From NCBI RefSeq assembly GCF_028023675.1, contig NZ_JAQIOZ010000006.1, positions 186,001 to 250,000 of the forward strand: a stretch of DNA of 64,000 nt. Direction: 5' to 3'. The notes beneath the pieces were generated by a model that was not told the origin of the DNA, did not search any database, and saw nothing but the letters and a program-made list of their open reading frames with translations. Below, piece by piece: positions 9,242-17,571 of the stretch (positions are counted from its first letter, which is position 1; every line of letters starts with the position of its first letter). Both the position numbers and the translations under genes were made by a program. Origin of the DNA: Primorskyibacter aestuariivivens. Lineage in GTDB: Bacteria > Pseudomonadota > Alphaproteobacteria > Rhodobacterales > Rhodobacteraceae.

Positions 9242-9976
9242 TCAGGCGGGTTCAGACGTGAGCGACAGGAAATAATCGGAAAGCGATTGGCTTTGGCGGA
9301 GTTCGGCCGTCCGACCTGAGGTGAGAAGCTGACCGCGATGCAGGATGGCCAGTTGATCATGGTCTTCGACCTCATCGGTGAGATGCGTGGCCCAGAGCAC
9401 GGTGAGATTCTTCTCGGCGGCGAGGGCGTGCACATGGGCGGTGATGTCGGCCCGGGTGGCGGCATCAAGGCCAACAGTGGCCTCATCCAGCAGCAGGAAA
9501 CTGGGAGAATGCAGCAATGCGCGGGCAATTTCCGTGCGGCGTTTATGGCCGCCATTGAGCGTGCGGCATTTCTCAGACGCTCGGGCCGTCAGGTCCAACT
9601 GGTCCAGTGCGGCGTCGATCCGTCGGGAGGCTTCGCGCCCGGACAACCCATGCAGGGCCGCGAAATAGCGCAGGTTCTGGCGGATCGTCAGGTCGAGGTC
9701 GAGTGTCGTCTGCTGGAACACAACGCCCATCTGCGCCAGCGCGGCGCGCGGCGTTTTGGCAAGGTCATGGCCGCCGATGGTGATGCGGCCCTCTGCAGTC
9801 GTAAACAACCGGGTCAGCAGGGCAAACAGCGTGGATTTGCCCGCGCCATTGGGGCCGAGCAGGGCGCAGAACGTGCCCGGCGCGATGGTCAGCGAGATGT
9901 CGTCGAGAGCCTGTTTTGCCCCATAGGCAAAGCTCAGGCCCTCGATTTTCAAGCCGTTATTTGATTGTGATTTCAA
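9242..9976 (-). CDS. ABC transporter ATP-binding protein, PQQ-ADH associated
   Basis: A 244-residue ABC ATPase of the subfamily found beside PQQ-dependent alcohol dehydrogenases. Walker A is GPNGAGKST, the Q-loop is VVFQQT, Walker B is SFLLLDEAT followed by VGLD, and the switch His is in WATHLTDE. The signature motif is LNGGHKRR in place of LSGGQ, a marked deviation. No ATG fits. A TTG at 9976, with GGAG about 12 bp upstream and a 20-bp overlap with the preceding gene, gives the expected length; a TTG at 9952 is the alternative. Partner of the permease at 8375. Confidence 0.85.
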   Translation of the reverse strand: MKSQSNNGLKIEGLSFAYGAKQALDDISLTIAPGTFCALLGPNGAGKSTLFALLTRLFTTAEGRITIGGHDLAKTPRAALAQMGVVFQQTTLDLDLTIRQNLRYFAALHGLSGREASRRIDAALDQLDLTARASEKCRTLNGGHKRRTEIARALLHSPSFLLLDEATVGLDAATRADITAHVHALAAEKNLTVLWATHLTDEVEDHDQLAILHRGQLLTSGRTAELRQSQSLSDYFLSLTSEPA

Positions 9977-10406
9977 GGCGCTGGGTTTCTCCGGTGGAGC
10001 CGGGGATCTTGAGGTAGTAGTTGCCCGGTTTGATTGCGACAAAGCCTATTTCCATTTCACCGGCTTCGTCAAACTCGATGGAGTCGAGCCCCAGCGGGCG
10101 GATTTCCAGCCCTTCGACTACAATCTCGTCGATCCAGATGGCGCGGAAGAATTCGGGGCCGACAAGTGCCAGTTCCTGAGAGCCGTCGCCCTGGATTTCG
10201 AACTCGTAATAGGCACCCGATTTCAGTTCCCACGGGGCCGAGGTGAGCGGGATGCCTGCGCCGAGCTGGATGGGTTCGAGGTCGTGCTTGTTGGAGGCAG
10301 AGAGGATGCCCGCCATGCCAAAGCCGCGGTCGTCATCGTCATCATCGGCCCAGGCTGTAAAGGGCAGCGCGGCGGCAAAGAGGGCCGTTAGAAGGATGTT
10401 TTTCAT
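9957..10406 (-). CDS. Small secreted protein with poly-Asp N-terminus, PQQ-ADH cluster
   Basis: A 149-residue protein with a signal peptide ending ALPFTAWA. The mature chain opens with six consecutive aspartates, then GFGMAG. The rest is predicted beta-rich with a pattern (YEFEIQGDGSQELALVG; GFVAIKPGNYYLKIPG) reminiscent of a cupredoxin-like or other beta-sandwich fold, although no copper ligand set of His/Cys/Met is visible. There are no cysteines in the mature part. Its position between the beta-propeller and the ATPase genes suggests a periplasmic partner of the exporter. Function unknown. Confidence 0.7.
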   Translation of the reverse strand: MKNILLTALFAAALPFTAWADDDDDDRGFGMAGILSASNKHDLEPIQLGAGIPLTSAPWELKSGAYYEFEIQGDGSQELALVGPEFFRAIWIDEIVVEGLEIRPLGLDSIEFDEAGEMEIGFVAIKPGNYYLKIPGSTGETQRLEITIK

Positions 10407-10440
10407 CAGATATGTCCTGCTACTTGGAAAGGGGAAGAGA

Positions 10441-11406
10441 TCAATTTGTAGGGCGGAACGCCGCCCCCCAGGGGAAACGACCGACCTTGATGGTCTTGAT
10501 CGGTTTGCGCGAGGCCACGTCGATCACCGTCACGTCACCGGAGACACCGTTGGTGGTGAAGACCTGGCTGCGGTCGGCGTTGAAATCCATGTGCCAGACG
10601 CGGCGGCCTACAAGGATGTAATCCTCGACCTCGTAGGTCTCGGCATTCACGACGGCCACGTGGTTCGAGGGGCCAAGCGCCACATAGGCGTGGGTGTCAC
10701 CGGCGGTGAATTCAAAGCCCACGGGCTGCACGCGGTCAGGATGTACATTGGCCACCTCAAAGCTGATCTTGGCTTTCTCGGTCTGGGTTGCCACGTCAAA
10801 AACCGAGATGGTGCCGCCGATTTCGGCCGAGACCCAAAGCTCGGTGCCGTCCTTGACGAATTCCGCGTGGCGCGGGCGGGAATCCACCAGCGTGTTGGCA
10901 AAGAGCCTTTGGGTTTCCGTGTCTATCCAATGCGCCATATTGGTGGTCTCGGAGGTGGTGATGGCGATCTTGCCATCGGGGCTCACGGCCATGCCTTCGG
11001 GCTCGATCCCCACGTCGATCTGGGCCACCACGGTGCGGGTTTCGGTGTCCACCACAGTGGTGATCGCGTCATCCTCATTGGCGATGTAGAGGTGGCGGTT
11101 ATCTGGGTGCAGGACAAATTGTTCCGGGTCTTCCCCCGAGGGCAGTTCATGCAGGATCTTGCCGGTTTCGGGGTCCATGACCTGCACCGTGTCGCTGTCG
11201 GAGGCGCAGATGTAGAGCACCGAGTAATCCTTGGAAAAGGTGATGCCGCGCGGGCGCTCGCCCACCTCGATAGTGCGCACCACCTCCATGGTTTCGATGT
11301 CAATCACGCTGAGCGTGTCGTCCTTTTCGTTGGAGATCCAGATTTCATCCGCCAGTACCGGGGCGGTGGTCAGGAGCAGGGCAGTGAGGATCGGCAGGGA
11401 TTTCAT
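10441..11406 (-). CDS. YVTN beta-propeller protein, PQQ-dependent catabolism associated
   Basis: A 321-residue secreted protein. A signal peptide (LPILTALLLTTAPVLA) is followed by seven YVTN/NHL-like blades with repeated VIDxET..V..I.VG..P.G and PDG..LYIAN units spaced about 42 residues apart. This family occurs with PQQ-dependent alcohol dehydrogenases and their ABC genes. It is probably a periplasmic scaffold or binding protein rather than an enzyme, since the tryptophan docking motifs of PQQ enzymes are missing. It follows the substrate-binding gene and precedes the small secreted protein on the same strand. Confidence 0.88.
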   Translation of the reverse strand: MKSLPILTALLLTTAPVLADEIWISNEKDDTLSVIDIETMEVVRTIEVGERPRGITFSKDYSVLYICASDSDTVQVMDPETGKILHELPSGEDPEQFVLHPDNRHLYIANEDDAITTVVDTETRTVVAQIDVGIEPEGMAVSPDGKIAITTSETTNMAHWIDTETQRLFANTLVDSRPRHAEFVKDGTELWVSAEIGGTISVFDVATQTEKAKISFEVANVHPDRVQPVGFEFTAGDTHAYVALGPSNHVAVVNAETYEVEDYILVGRRVWHMDFNADRSQVFTTNGVSGDVTVIDVASRKPIKTIKVGRFPWGAAFRPTN

Positions 11407-11428
11407 GATGTCGGTCCTTTTTGAGATG

Positions 11429-11487
11429 TCGGACCGGGGGCGCTGCCCCCGGTCCCCCGAGGTATTTTTGAACAGAAGAAGATCATG
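11429..11487 (-). repeat. 3'-end repeat of the ATACCTCGGGG family, copy 2
   Basis: On the minus strand, 4 bp after the substrate-binding-protein stop, a CTTCTTCTGTTCAAAAATAC core is followed by CTCGGGGG and a strong CCGGGGGC/GCCCCCGG hairpin (11434-11452). It may end or trim the transcript of that gene. Confidence 0.7.
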
Positions 11488-11490
11488 GGG

Positions 11491-12666
11491 TTAGTTAGCG
11501 AAGGCGGTGCATTGGCTTTCGGGTTCATCAAGGCCCAGCGTGTCCAACTCGGTGCGTTGATGCAGGAACCCCTCAAGCGGCGCATTGGCGACCAGTGCGC
11601 GGGCATGGACAAGCGGGATGGGCTGGCGCAGCTGGCCGTTCCATTGGCGGAAGGTGAGCGGGCGGCCTTTGAAACCCGCCAGTTCGAAATCATCCGACAG
11701 CATGAAGGCGCGCAAAGTCGCGGGATCGCCCGACCCGGCGCGTGTCACGGCCTCTCCGATGGCGCGGATGGCGGTCCATGCGGCGTAGTCTTCGGGACGC
11801 ATCGGGCGCTCGGCATGTTCCTCGAACCGGCTTTGCAACTGCGCCGCCCCCCATTGTTCCACCACCGGCGCCCAGGTCACGGCGGTGAGACCCTCGGAGC
11901 CGGTCACGGGGCGGGCTTCCCATGTGTTGTAGAGAATGTAGCGGCCGAAATCATGGATCTCATCAGCCACCACCAGAGCGTCGTAATCGCCGAACTCTTG
12001 CGTGAAGAGCGGCACTTCCTGGGCCGCGTTGCGGCGCATGTCGGCGTCAAAGCCCCAATCCTTGCTTGCCGCCAGATCGAGCCGGAATTTGGCCAGAGAC
12101 CGTTCCATTGCGGCGGCATAAGCCAGATCCTTGGGGTTCTGGCCGCGAATCATCACGATGTCGGACCAGCGCTTTTTCACGAAGAACTGAACCAGAGCAT
12201 CGGTGCGCATCGAAAGTGACGGTGCGGTATGCAGCAGGTTGGCGCGGCAGGCATCCGAGCGCAGCGCCGGGTCTTCGGAGCCGACATTGAACAGCAGCTT
12301 GCCCGCGGCCTCGGGCAGGTCGGCAATTGCCGTGACCACATCGGCGGGTGCGTCGATCAGCAGGAAAGGCGCATTGGCCAGCGCGCTCCGGGCGGTGGCC
12401 AGAGGATCATCGCCTTCGGGGACGCGCGCCACGTCGAGCGTATAGTTGTGACCCATGAAACGGCCCGTGGTGGCGTTGTCCTTGAGTGCCACATGTGCGC
12501 CCGCTTCGCCCAGATCGCCGGGAATCGGGTCCAGATTGGACAGGACCGGCGGCGCAGGCTCTTCGACAATCAGGTGGGTGATGGGCACGGAAATTTCCGC
12601 GTGCGCGGGCAGTGTGGCCCACAAGCACAGCGCACAGGCCGACATGAACTGCCGAACAAGCTTCAT
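11491..12666 (-). CDS. ABC transporter substrate-binding protein, PQQ-dependent alcohol dehydrogenase system
   Basis: A 391-residue periplasmic protein of the branched-chain amino-acid-binding fold (type I). The signal peptide ends LPAHA. The mature part has the family blocks LNDPIPGDLGEAGAHVALKDN (cut here for length) near residue 45 and SEDPALRSDACRANLLHTAP near 130. This subtype is found with PQQ-ADH gene sets. It pairs oddly with an ABC-2 exporter, so it may sense or present a ligand and not feed an importer. The ATG at 12666 follows AGGAGG, a better start than an in-frame codon 276 bp upstream that crosses the divergent promoter. First gene of the minus-strand operon. Confidence 0.87.
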   Translation of the reverse strand: MKLVRQFMSACALCLWATLPAHAEISVPITHLIVEEPAPPVLSNLDPIPGDLGEAGAHVALKDNATTGRFMGHNYTLDVARVPEGDDPLATARSALANAPFLLIDAPADVVTAIADLPEAAGKLLFNVGSEDPALRSDACRANLLHTAPSLSMRTDALVQFFVKKRWSDIVMIRGQNPKDLAYAAAMERSLAKFRLDLAASKDWGFDADMRRNAAQEVPLFTQEFGDYDALVVADEIHDFGRYILYNTWEARPVTGSEGLTAVTWAPVVEQWGAAQLQSRFEEHAERPMRPEDYAAWTAIRAIGEAVTRAGSGDPATLRAFMLSDDFELAGFKGRPLTFRQWNGQLRQPIPLVHARALVANAPLEGFLHQRTELDTLGLDEPESQCTAFAN

Positions 12667-12838
12667 GGGCGTATCCTCCTTGGACCAGACGCTACGGTTC
12701 CCGCGTGAGGGGCGGAATAAGACCATGGTCGGAATGTCGCAGCTTTGAGTGCAGAATCGGAACCAAAGTCCAATAGGCCGGTGCTGCATGGCAGCGTAGA
12801 ACAGCTCAAATCTAGTTTCTGCCATGGGAGAACGGGAA
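12667..12838. promoter_or_regulatory. Divergent promoter region of the PQQ-ADH accessory genes
   Basis: This 172-bp gap separates the start of the ABC/beta-propeller operon (minus) from the start of the cytochrome and MoxJ-like genes (plus). It must hold both promoters. No convincing consensus or long dyad was seen, and no regulator gene of the two-component or AraC type usual for alcohol oxidation lies nearby. Confidence 0.5.
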
Positions 12839-13537
12839 ATGGCTATGAAGTTTCGCAAAGTGAGCCTTGCCGCACTGGTACTGGGTCTGTCGGCGTCGAT
12901 GGCGGGTGCCCATGGGGATGTGGCGCCGCAGCCGGTGGACACGACCGGGCTGCCCGAACTGGGTGATGAATGGCTGATCGAAAACCCCTATCGCGCCGAA
13001 GCGGTGGGCGAAGAGACATGGAAACGCGCGTTGGAGATCGGCTCGTCCGGGTACAACCAGAACTGTGCGCGCTGCCACGGGCTTGAAGTGGTGTCGGGTG
13101 GTCTGGCCCCCGATCTTCGCTTTCTTGAGGCCGAGGAATACGGCGATGAATGGTATATGGAGCGCTACCGCCTAGGCTATACCCAGAATGGCATCACCAA
13201 GATGCCGGCCTTTGAAGAGCTCTTGGGTCAGGAAGCCGGTTGGGCGATCCGTACCTATATCGAGACACGCCCTGACACCGACATGATGGAAGAGGCGTCG
13301 CCGGAGCTGAAAGAAATCCGCGATCAGCTTGCCGCATGGGCCGAGGATGCGTCGGGTGCGGATAGCGCAGGGGCGCAGGCCCGCCTCGCCGAAATCGCGG
13401 CGGGTATCGAGACGCTCTCCGGCGCGCCGGTGGCGGATTCGGTGGCCTATCGCGCTGCTAACCTTCTGGCAGCCGAACCGGACGCCTATGGCGAGGCGGC
13501 AGAAATCTTGACGATCGGTCTGTCTGCGGCTCATTGA
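12839..13537 (+). CDS. pedF: Cytochrome c-550, PedF family
   Basis: A 232-residue secreted monohaem c-type cytochrome. The signal peptide ends SMAGA and is followed by the PedF-type mature start HGDVAPQPVDTTGLPELGDEW. The haem site is CARCH near residue 66, and a candidate Met ligand lies in ITKMPAF near 118. The C-terminal 80 residues, Ala/Glu-rich, are of unknown role. PedF accepts electrons from PQQ-dependent alcohol dehydrogenases and passes them towards the terminal oxidase. Three in-frame ATGs lie close together (12824, 12839, 12845); 12839 has GGGAG at good spacing. The next gene starts 6 bp after the stop. Confidence 0.9.
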   Translation: MAMKFRKVSLAALVLGLSASMAGAHGDVAPQPVDTTGLPELGDEWLIENPYRAEAVGEETWKRALEIGSSGYNQNCARCHGLEVVSGGLAPDLRFLEAEEYGDEWYMERYRLGYTQNGITKMPAFEELLGQEAGWAIRTYIETRPDTDMMEEASPELKEIRDQLAAWAEDASGADSAGAQARLAEIAAGIETLSGAPVADSVAYRAANLLAAEPDAYGEAAEILTIGLSAAH

Positions 13538-13543
13538 TAGGGC

Positions 13544-14446
13544 ATGATGACACGATTCCTTAGATCCTTAGGGATACTGGCCACGGCCCTGCTGATTGCG
13601 GGGCCGGGTGCCGTTTGGGCCGAAGACCCCTGTGCCGATTATGTCCCGCAACCCAAGCCGCAAAACGCCTCGCGCGATATTGTCGGGCAGGAACTGGACC
13701 AGATCATGGAGCAGGGGCATATGCTCTTTGCGGTCTACGAGGACAACCCGCCCTATTCCTGGGAGGAAAAGGGCAAGCCCATGGGCGTGGATGTCGAGAT
13801 TGCCCGGCTGATTGCCGAGAGCATCGGCGTGGAACCACGATTCAATTTCGTTGGGGCGGGCGAGAACCTTGAGGCGGATCTGCGCTTCAATCTGTGGAAA
13901 GGCGCGCTGATCGGTGGGCGGATCGCCAATGTCATGATGCGCGTCCCCTATGACAGCAAGTTCAAGTGCCGCGTCGAGCAGGTGGTCTTTACAGGGCAAT
14001 ATGCGGGCGAAAGCATCGCCATTGCCTATCGCAAAGAAGCCTATCCGGAGGAAAAGCCGGTCCCGGCCTATTTCCGGTTTGATACGGTGGCGGTCGAAAA
14101 TGACTCGATTGCCGATTTCTATCTGACCCAGCTGGTTGGGCCGGACAATGTGAAACGCTACCCCACGACAGCGCTGGCGATGGAGGCATTGAAGGCAGGC
14201 GAGACGATGGCCGCGATGGGGCCGCTGGCGCAGCTGGAACATGGGCTGGATGATACGGTAGGTGTGCATCAGCCGCCGCTGGTGGGGTTCGCGGTGAGCA
14301 AGTGGACGCTGGGCGTGGGGGTGCATTTTGCCTATCGCCCACTGAGCTACGCGGTGGATGACGCGATTTACGCGGCGCTGTCCGATGGTCGGATCGCCGG
14401 GATTTACGCGTCTTACGGGCTGACACATCTGGCGCCGGAGCGCTGA
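13544..14446 (+). CDS. Quinoprotein dehydrogenase-associated periplasmic binding protein (MoxJ/XoxJ-like)
   Basis: A 300-residue family-3 extracellular solute-binding protein. The signal peptide ends GAVWA and a Cys-containing mature N-terminus follows. The conserved LFAVYEDNPPYSWEEKGKPMGVDVEIAR region near 60-90 marks the fold. Proteins of this group (XoxJ, MoxJ) are encoded beside PQQ methanol dehydrogenases, and XoxJ is thought to bind the apo-enzyme or help load it. Its partner enzyme is not in the window. It is in one unit with pedF, 6 bp apart. Confidence 0.87.
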   Translation: MMTRFLRSLGILATALLIAGPGAVWAEDPCADYVPQPKPQNASRDIVGQELDQIMEQGHMLFAVYEDNPPYSWEEKGKPMGVDVEIARLIAESIGVEPRFNFVGAGENLEADLRFNLWKGALIGGRIANVMMRVPYDSKFKCRVEQVVFTGQYAGESIAIAYRKEAYPEEKPVPAYFRFDTVAVENDSIADFYLTQLVGPDNVKRYPTTALAMEALKAGETMAAMGPLAQLEHGLDDTVGVHQPPLVGFAVSKWTLGVGVHFAYRPLSYAVDDAIYAALSDGRIAGIYASYGLTHLAPER

Positions 14447-14449
14447 TGT

Positions 14450-14511
14450 TCAGGGGGTGAAGGGGGCTGTCTGCCCCCTCACCGAAGGTATTTCAAACAG
14501 AAGAAGATGCG
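14450..14511. repeat. 3'-end repeat of the ATACCTCGGGG family, copy 3
   Basis: It lies between two convergent genes, the MoxJ-like gene and apbE. In apbE orientation a CATCTTCTTCTGTTTGAAAT core is followed by a GGGGGCAGACAGCCCCC hairpin (14464-14480). Sitting between two stop codons it could serve as a bidirectional terminator. Confidence 0.65.
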
Positions 14512-14517
14512 GGCGTG

Positions 14518-15387
14518 TCAGAGCGTTGTCAGGTCGCCTTCCGCTGAGACGAGCCTGACGCTGTGGATTCCGGGCATCCGCGCCAAATCGCGGGCTTGCT
14601 CCAGCGGGGCCAGCGTCAGAGCGGTCGAGAGGCCATCCGCCAGGGTTGCGCTATCCGCGACAACGGAAACCGTGGACCAGCGCGGGCGCGCGCTGACATG
14701 CAGGATATGGCCGCCGGGGCCCAGCGGCGTGGCGGCAGGGCTTGAGGTGGCAACGGCAGCGTTTTCCAGCGTGACATGTCCAAGATGGCCATGGCCCGGG
14801 TCAGACAGGCCCAGTCGGTAGGGGCCGCCAAGTGCGGCGAATTCGCCGATATTGATCAGGCTTTGGGTGAGACCTGCATTGGCCAGAAGCGCTCGAATGC
14901 GATCCGTGGCATAGCCCTGTGCGATGCCGTTCAGGGTGAGTTTCTGGCCTTTGTCCAGCACAAGCCGCGCGCCGTCCTGCCGGGTGCGGTGCCAGCCGAT
15001 CAGGGCGCGGGCGGGGGCCGGGTCATGGCCCTTGGCCAGCGCTTCCCAGAGCGGTTGCACGGTGGGATCGAACAGGCTCTCCGTTATGCTGTGCAACCGG
15101 TCGATGGCGGGCAGGAGGCTTTGCCAGGCGGGGCTGAGCTCCAGATATCCGGTGGTGTTCAGGCGGGTGATCTCGCTGTCCGGATCATAGAGGGAAAAGG
15201 CGGCTTCGATGCTGGCCAGTTCCCTTCGGATGGCGGCGATCAATGGGGCAGGATCTTCAGGCGTTTGCAGTGAGACCGACACCTCAGCCCCCAACGCAAA
15301 GCCGCTCCATGTATGCGGGCGGGCCAGTGCCGGGGTCGCGGCCATAGCGGCGGAGATGGCAAGGAAACGGCGGCGGCTCAGGGTCAT
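14518..15387 (-). CDS. apbE: FAD:protein FMN transferase ApbE
   Basis: A 289-residue flavin transferase that attaches FMN from FAD to a threonine or serine of target proteins in the periplasm. The N-terminus SRRRFLAISAAMAATPALA is a Tat-type signal, consistent with export of a folded protein. ApbE blocks are present: ITRLNTTGYLELSPAWQSLL near 80, KLTLNGIAQGYATDRI near 150 and ATLADGLSTAL near 265, with the conserved Asp for Mg2+. Its ATG lies in an ATGA overlap with the stop of the NosR-like gene, which carries a matching flavinylation site, so the target is next door. Confidence 0.93.
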   Translation of the reverse strand: MTLSRRRFLAISAAMAATPALARPHTWSGFALGAEVSVSLQTPEDPAPLIAAIRRELASIEAAFSLYDPDSEITRLNTTGYLELSPAWQSLLPAIDRLHSITESLFDPTVQPLWEALAKGHDPAPARALIGWHRTRQDGARLVLDKGQKLTLNGIAQGYATDRIRALLANAGLTQSLINIGEFAALGGPYRLGLSDPGHGHLGHVTLENAAVATSSPAATPLGPGGHILHVSARPRWSTVSVVADSATLADGLSTALTLAPLEQARDLARMPGIHSVRLVSAEGDLTTL

Positions 15388-17483
15388 TCGGCGGCCACCT
15401 TTCTTGCACGACTGCGCGCGGCGAGGATCAGTGGCACGCATTGCGCCTCGTCATCATGGATCGTCACGCAGTCGAGGCATCCGAAACATTCAGTATAGTC
15501 GATCTTGCCGGATTTCTCGATGGCCCCGTATTGGCATTTCACCCGGCAAAGCTGGCAGGGCGAGCCGCATTCGGCGCGTCGGTCGATCCAGTTGCGCCCC
15601 CTGAGCCAGCCGCCGATAGCCATGAGCGCGCCCAGGGGGCACACATAGCGGCAAAAGCCCTTGAACAGCACCATGGAGAGCAGCAGCCAGAAAGCGGCAT
15701 AGGCCACGTAGTACCATTCGCGGACGAAGAAGGTGGTGATCGCGGTTTTGAACGGCTCCACCTCGGCGGCCTTGTCGGTGAAGTCCGGCGCAAAGATCAC
15801 CACGCCCATCAGCGAGGCGAGCAGCACGTATTTGAGGTATTTCAACCGCGCGTCCCAGCGAGCCGATGGTTCGATCTGGGGAAGGCGCAGGATGCGGCCG
15901 AGATGGGCGGCGAATTCCTGAAGCGCGCCAAAGGGGCAAAGCCAGCCGCAGAACAGCGCGCGGCCCCAGAGCACGAAGCCAAGGATCGTCACGCCCCAGA
16001 TCACCAGCGAGAAGGGATCATAGAGCAGGAAACTGTAGGAGCCGCCATCTATGCCCGTGCGCAGCGTGGCCAGCGGGGTCACGATAGAGAGCTGTCCCTG
16101 TCCCCACCAGCCGATAAAACCTGTGACAAAGGCAAGGATGCCAAGACGGATCGGGGTGAAATACTGATGCCCGGCCAGACGGTTGAGGCTGAGCCCCAGA
16201 AGCAGCACAAGCGCAGCAAGGAACAGCCCCAACACCACAAGGTCCTCGGCCCGGTTGCGCAGCGCATCGAGCCAGGGGGGTGCGGGTTTGATCACCTCGG
16301 GGCGTTTGAAGAAGCGTTCATCGGTGACATGTTCGGCCTCAAGCGTGACTGTGCCGACCTCGGGCTGGAACATGCCGTGTTCGCGGATGGCCGAAATCTG
16401 CATCGTATAGGGTGAGGCCGGATCAAAGCCCAGCCGACGGTCGGTGCGCAGGATCAGAGCCGCTCCGAAATCGGCCGCCTCGTGCAGCGCGTCGGGAACG
16501 TCATCGGCCAGCCCGACGATCAGGTCCGCATCCCGCAGGGCCACCGGGAAGCCGGATTGCTCCATGCCGATCCAATCGGGCGAGGTGTTGCGCACGAACT
16601 CGTCCGAGACCAGCCCGTGGCGTGCGGTTTCGACCACCAGAAGCGGTTCGTCATTGTCCGAGATTTCAAGGAACCGTTGCAGGTCATTGTAGCTGTCCTC
16701 GGACAGGACGGCGCGCGCGATGGATTTGGGGCCAAGGTCGACGACCCAGAAGTCGAGGTAGAGGTCTTCGGGATTGTCCGTGGCCTCGGGATCGTCATCG
16801 TCCCAGACGGTGCCTGCGAATTTCTCATTCACCTCGGCGTTGGTGACCTGAAAATTCTTCACCAGCCCCTGCGCGACAAGGTCGTCCCAATTCAGCTCCT
16901 CGTTATGATCCGGATCGGGAAAGGCGGGTGGCCCGCTGTCCACATGGCCCATCTTTTCGCGCGCGATCTGCAATGCGGCGGCCAGTATCGATTCATGGGC
17001 TATGCGGACCGAGGCCGTGGCTTTGGTCACCCCGTCGAGATAAACCAGAGACGAACCGCTTCCCCCGCCGCCATAGGGGGTGCCGACCACCATGGAATCA
17101 TTGATCGACAAGCCCCGGTATTGTTCGAAAAACGTGTGGAATGGTGCCTCGCCCAGCCCCGAGACAAAGATCGGTTCATTATGGGACAAAAGCCGTACAT
17201 CGAGAAACCGGCCCTCCAGATCCAGCGTGACCAGCATGTTGATCGGGGCACCGGAAAAGCCGGGCAGGGGGGCGATGGGCAGGGTTTCAAAGACATATCC
17301 GGCCTCGGCCCCGCCGGAGTTCAGGAGAGAGTAGAGCCCGCTGTCATTGAGTTCCGGGCCCAGCTCCATCGGGGGTACGATCAGCGGCGCAATCTCTTCG
17401 CGCGGCAATGGCTCGGCCCAAACGGGAACGGCCGCGAAAATCCACGCGGCAAGCCATAAAAAGATGCGGCCAAGTCCTCCCAT
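15384..17483 (-). CDS. NosR/NirI-like flavinylated Fe-S membrane protein
   Basis: A 699-residue protein with NosR architecture. The signal peptide ends VPVWA; a periplasmic FMN-binding domain follows, with the flavinylation motif DGVTKAT (target Thr156). A periplasmic domain reaches to about residue 395, then five or six transmembrane helices carry two CxxxCP motifs (CGWLCPFG and CRYVCPLG), and a C-terminal cytoplasmic part has two [4Fe-4S] clusters (CGSPCQLCRVKC and CFGCLDC). It should move electrons between the quinone pool or cytoplasm and periplasmic acceptors. No nosZ, nosD or nirS is near, so a nitrous oxide role is unlikely; service to the PQQ-ADH system is inferred from position. The start at 17483 is set by the signal peptide; its ribosome site is weak. 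Confidence 0.87.
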   Translation of the reverse strand: MGGLGRIFLWLAAWIFAAVPVWAEPLPREEIAPLIVPPMELGPELNDSGLYSLLNSGGAEAGYVFETLPIAPLPGFSGAPINMLVTLDLEGRFLDVRLLSHNEPIFVSGLGEAPFHTFFEQYRGLSINDSMVVGTPYGGGGSGSSLVYLDGVTKATASVRIAHESILAAALQIAREKMGHVDSGPPAFPDPDHNEELNWDDLVAQGLVKNFQVTNAEVNEKFAGTVWDDDDPEATDNPEDLYLDFWVVDLGPKSIARAVLSEDSYNDLQRFLEISDNDEPLLVVETARHGLVSDEFVRNTSPDWIGMEQSGFPVALRDADLIVGLADDVPDALHEAADFGAALILRTDRRLGFDPASPYTMQISAIREHGMFQPEVGTVTLEAEHVTDERFFKRPEVIKPAPPWLDALRNRAEDLVVLGLFLAALVLLLGLSLNRLAGHQYFTPIRLGILAFVTGFIGWWGQGQLSIVTPLATLRTGIDGGSYSFLLYDPFSLVIWGVTILGFVLWGRALFCGWLCPFGALQEFAAHLGRILRLPQIEPSARWDARLKYLKYVLLASLMGVVIFAPDFTDKAAEVEPFKTAITTFFVREWYYVAYAAFWLLLSMVLFKGFCRYVCPLGALMAIGGWLRGRNWIDRRAECGSPCQLCRVKCQYGAIEKSGKIDYTECFGCLDCVTIHDDEAQCVPLILAARSRARKVAAE

Positions 17484-17571
17484 GGCGGCGAAGATACGCG
17501 CGTGCGCGGGCGCAGAGGAATGAGACGATGGTCGCAGGGCGGGCTGGCTCAAGCTGTGGCAGATTTCTGCC

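Noticed and set aside
15384-17483. Naming the Fe-S flavoprotein gene nosR
   Set aside because: No nosZ/nosDFY genes are nearby and the neighbourhood is PQQ-ADH related, so only a NosR-like call is justified.
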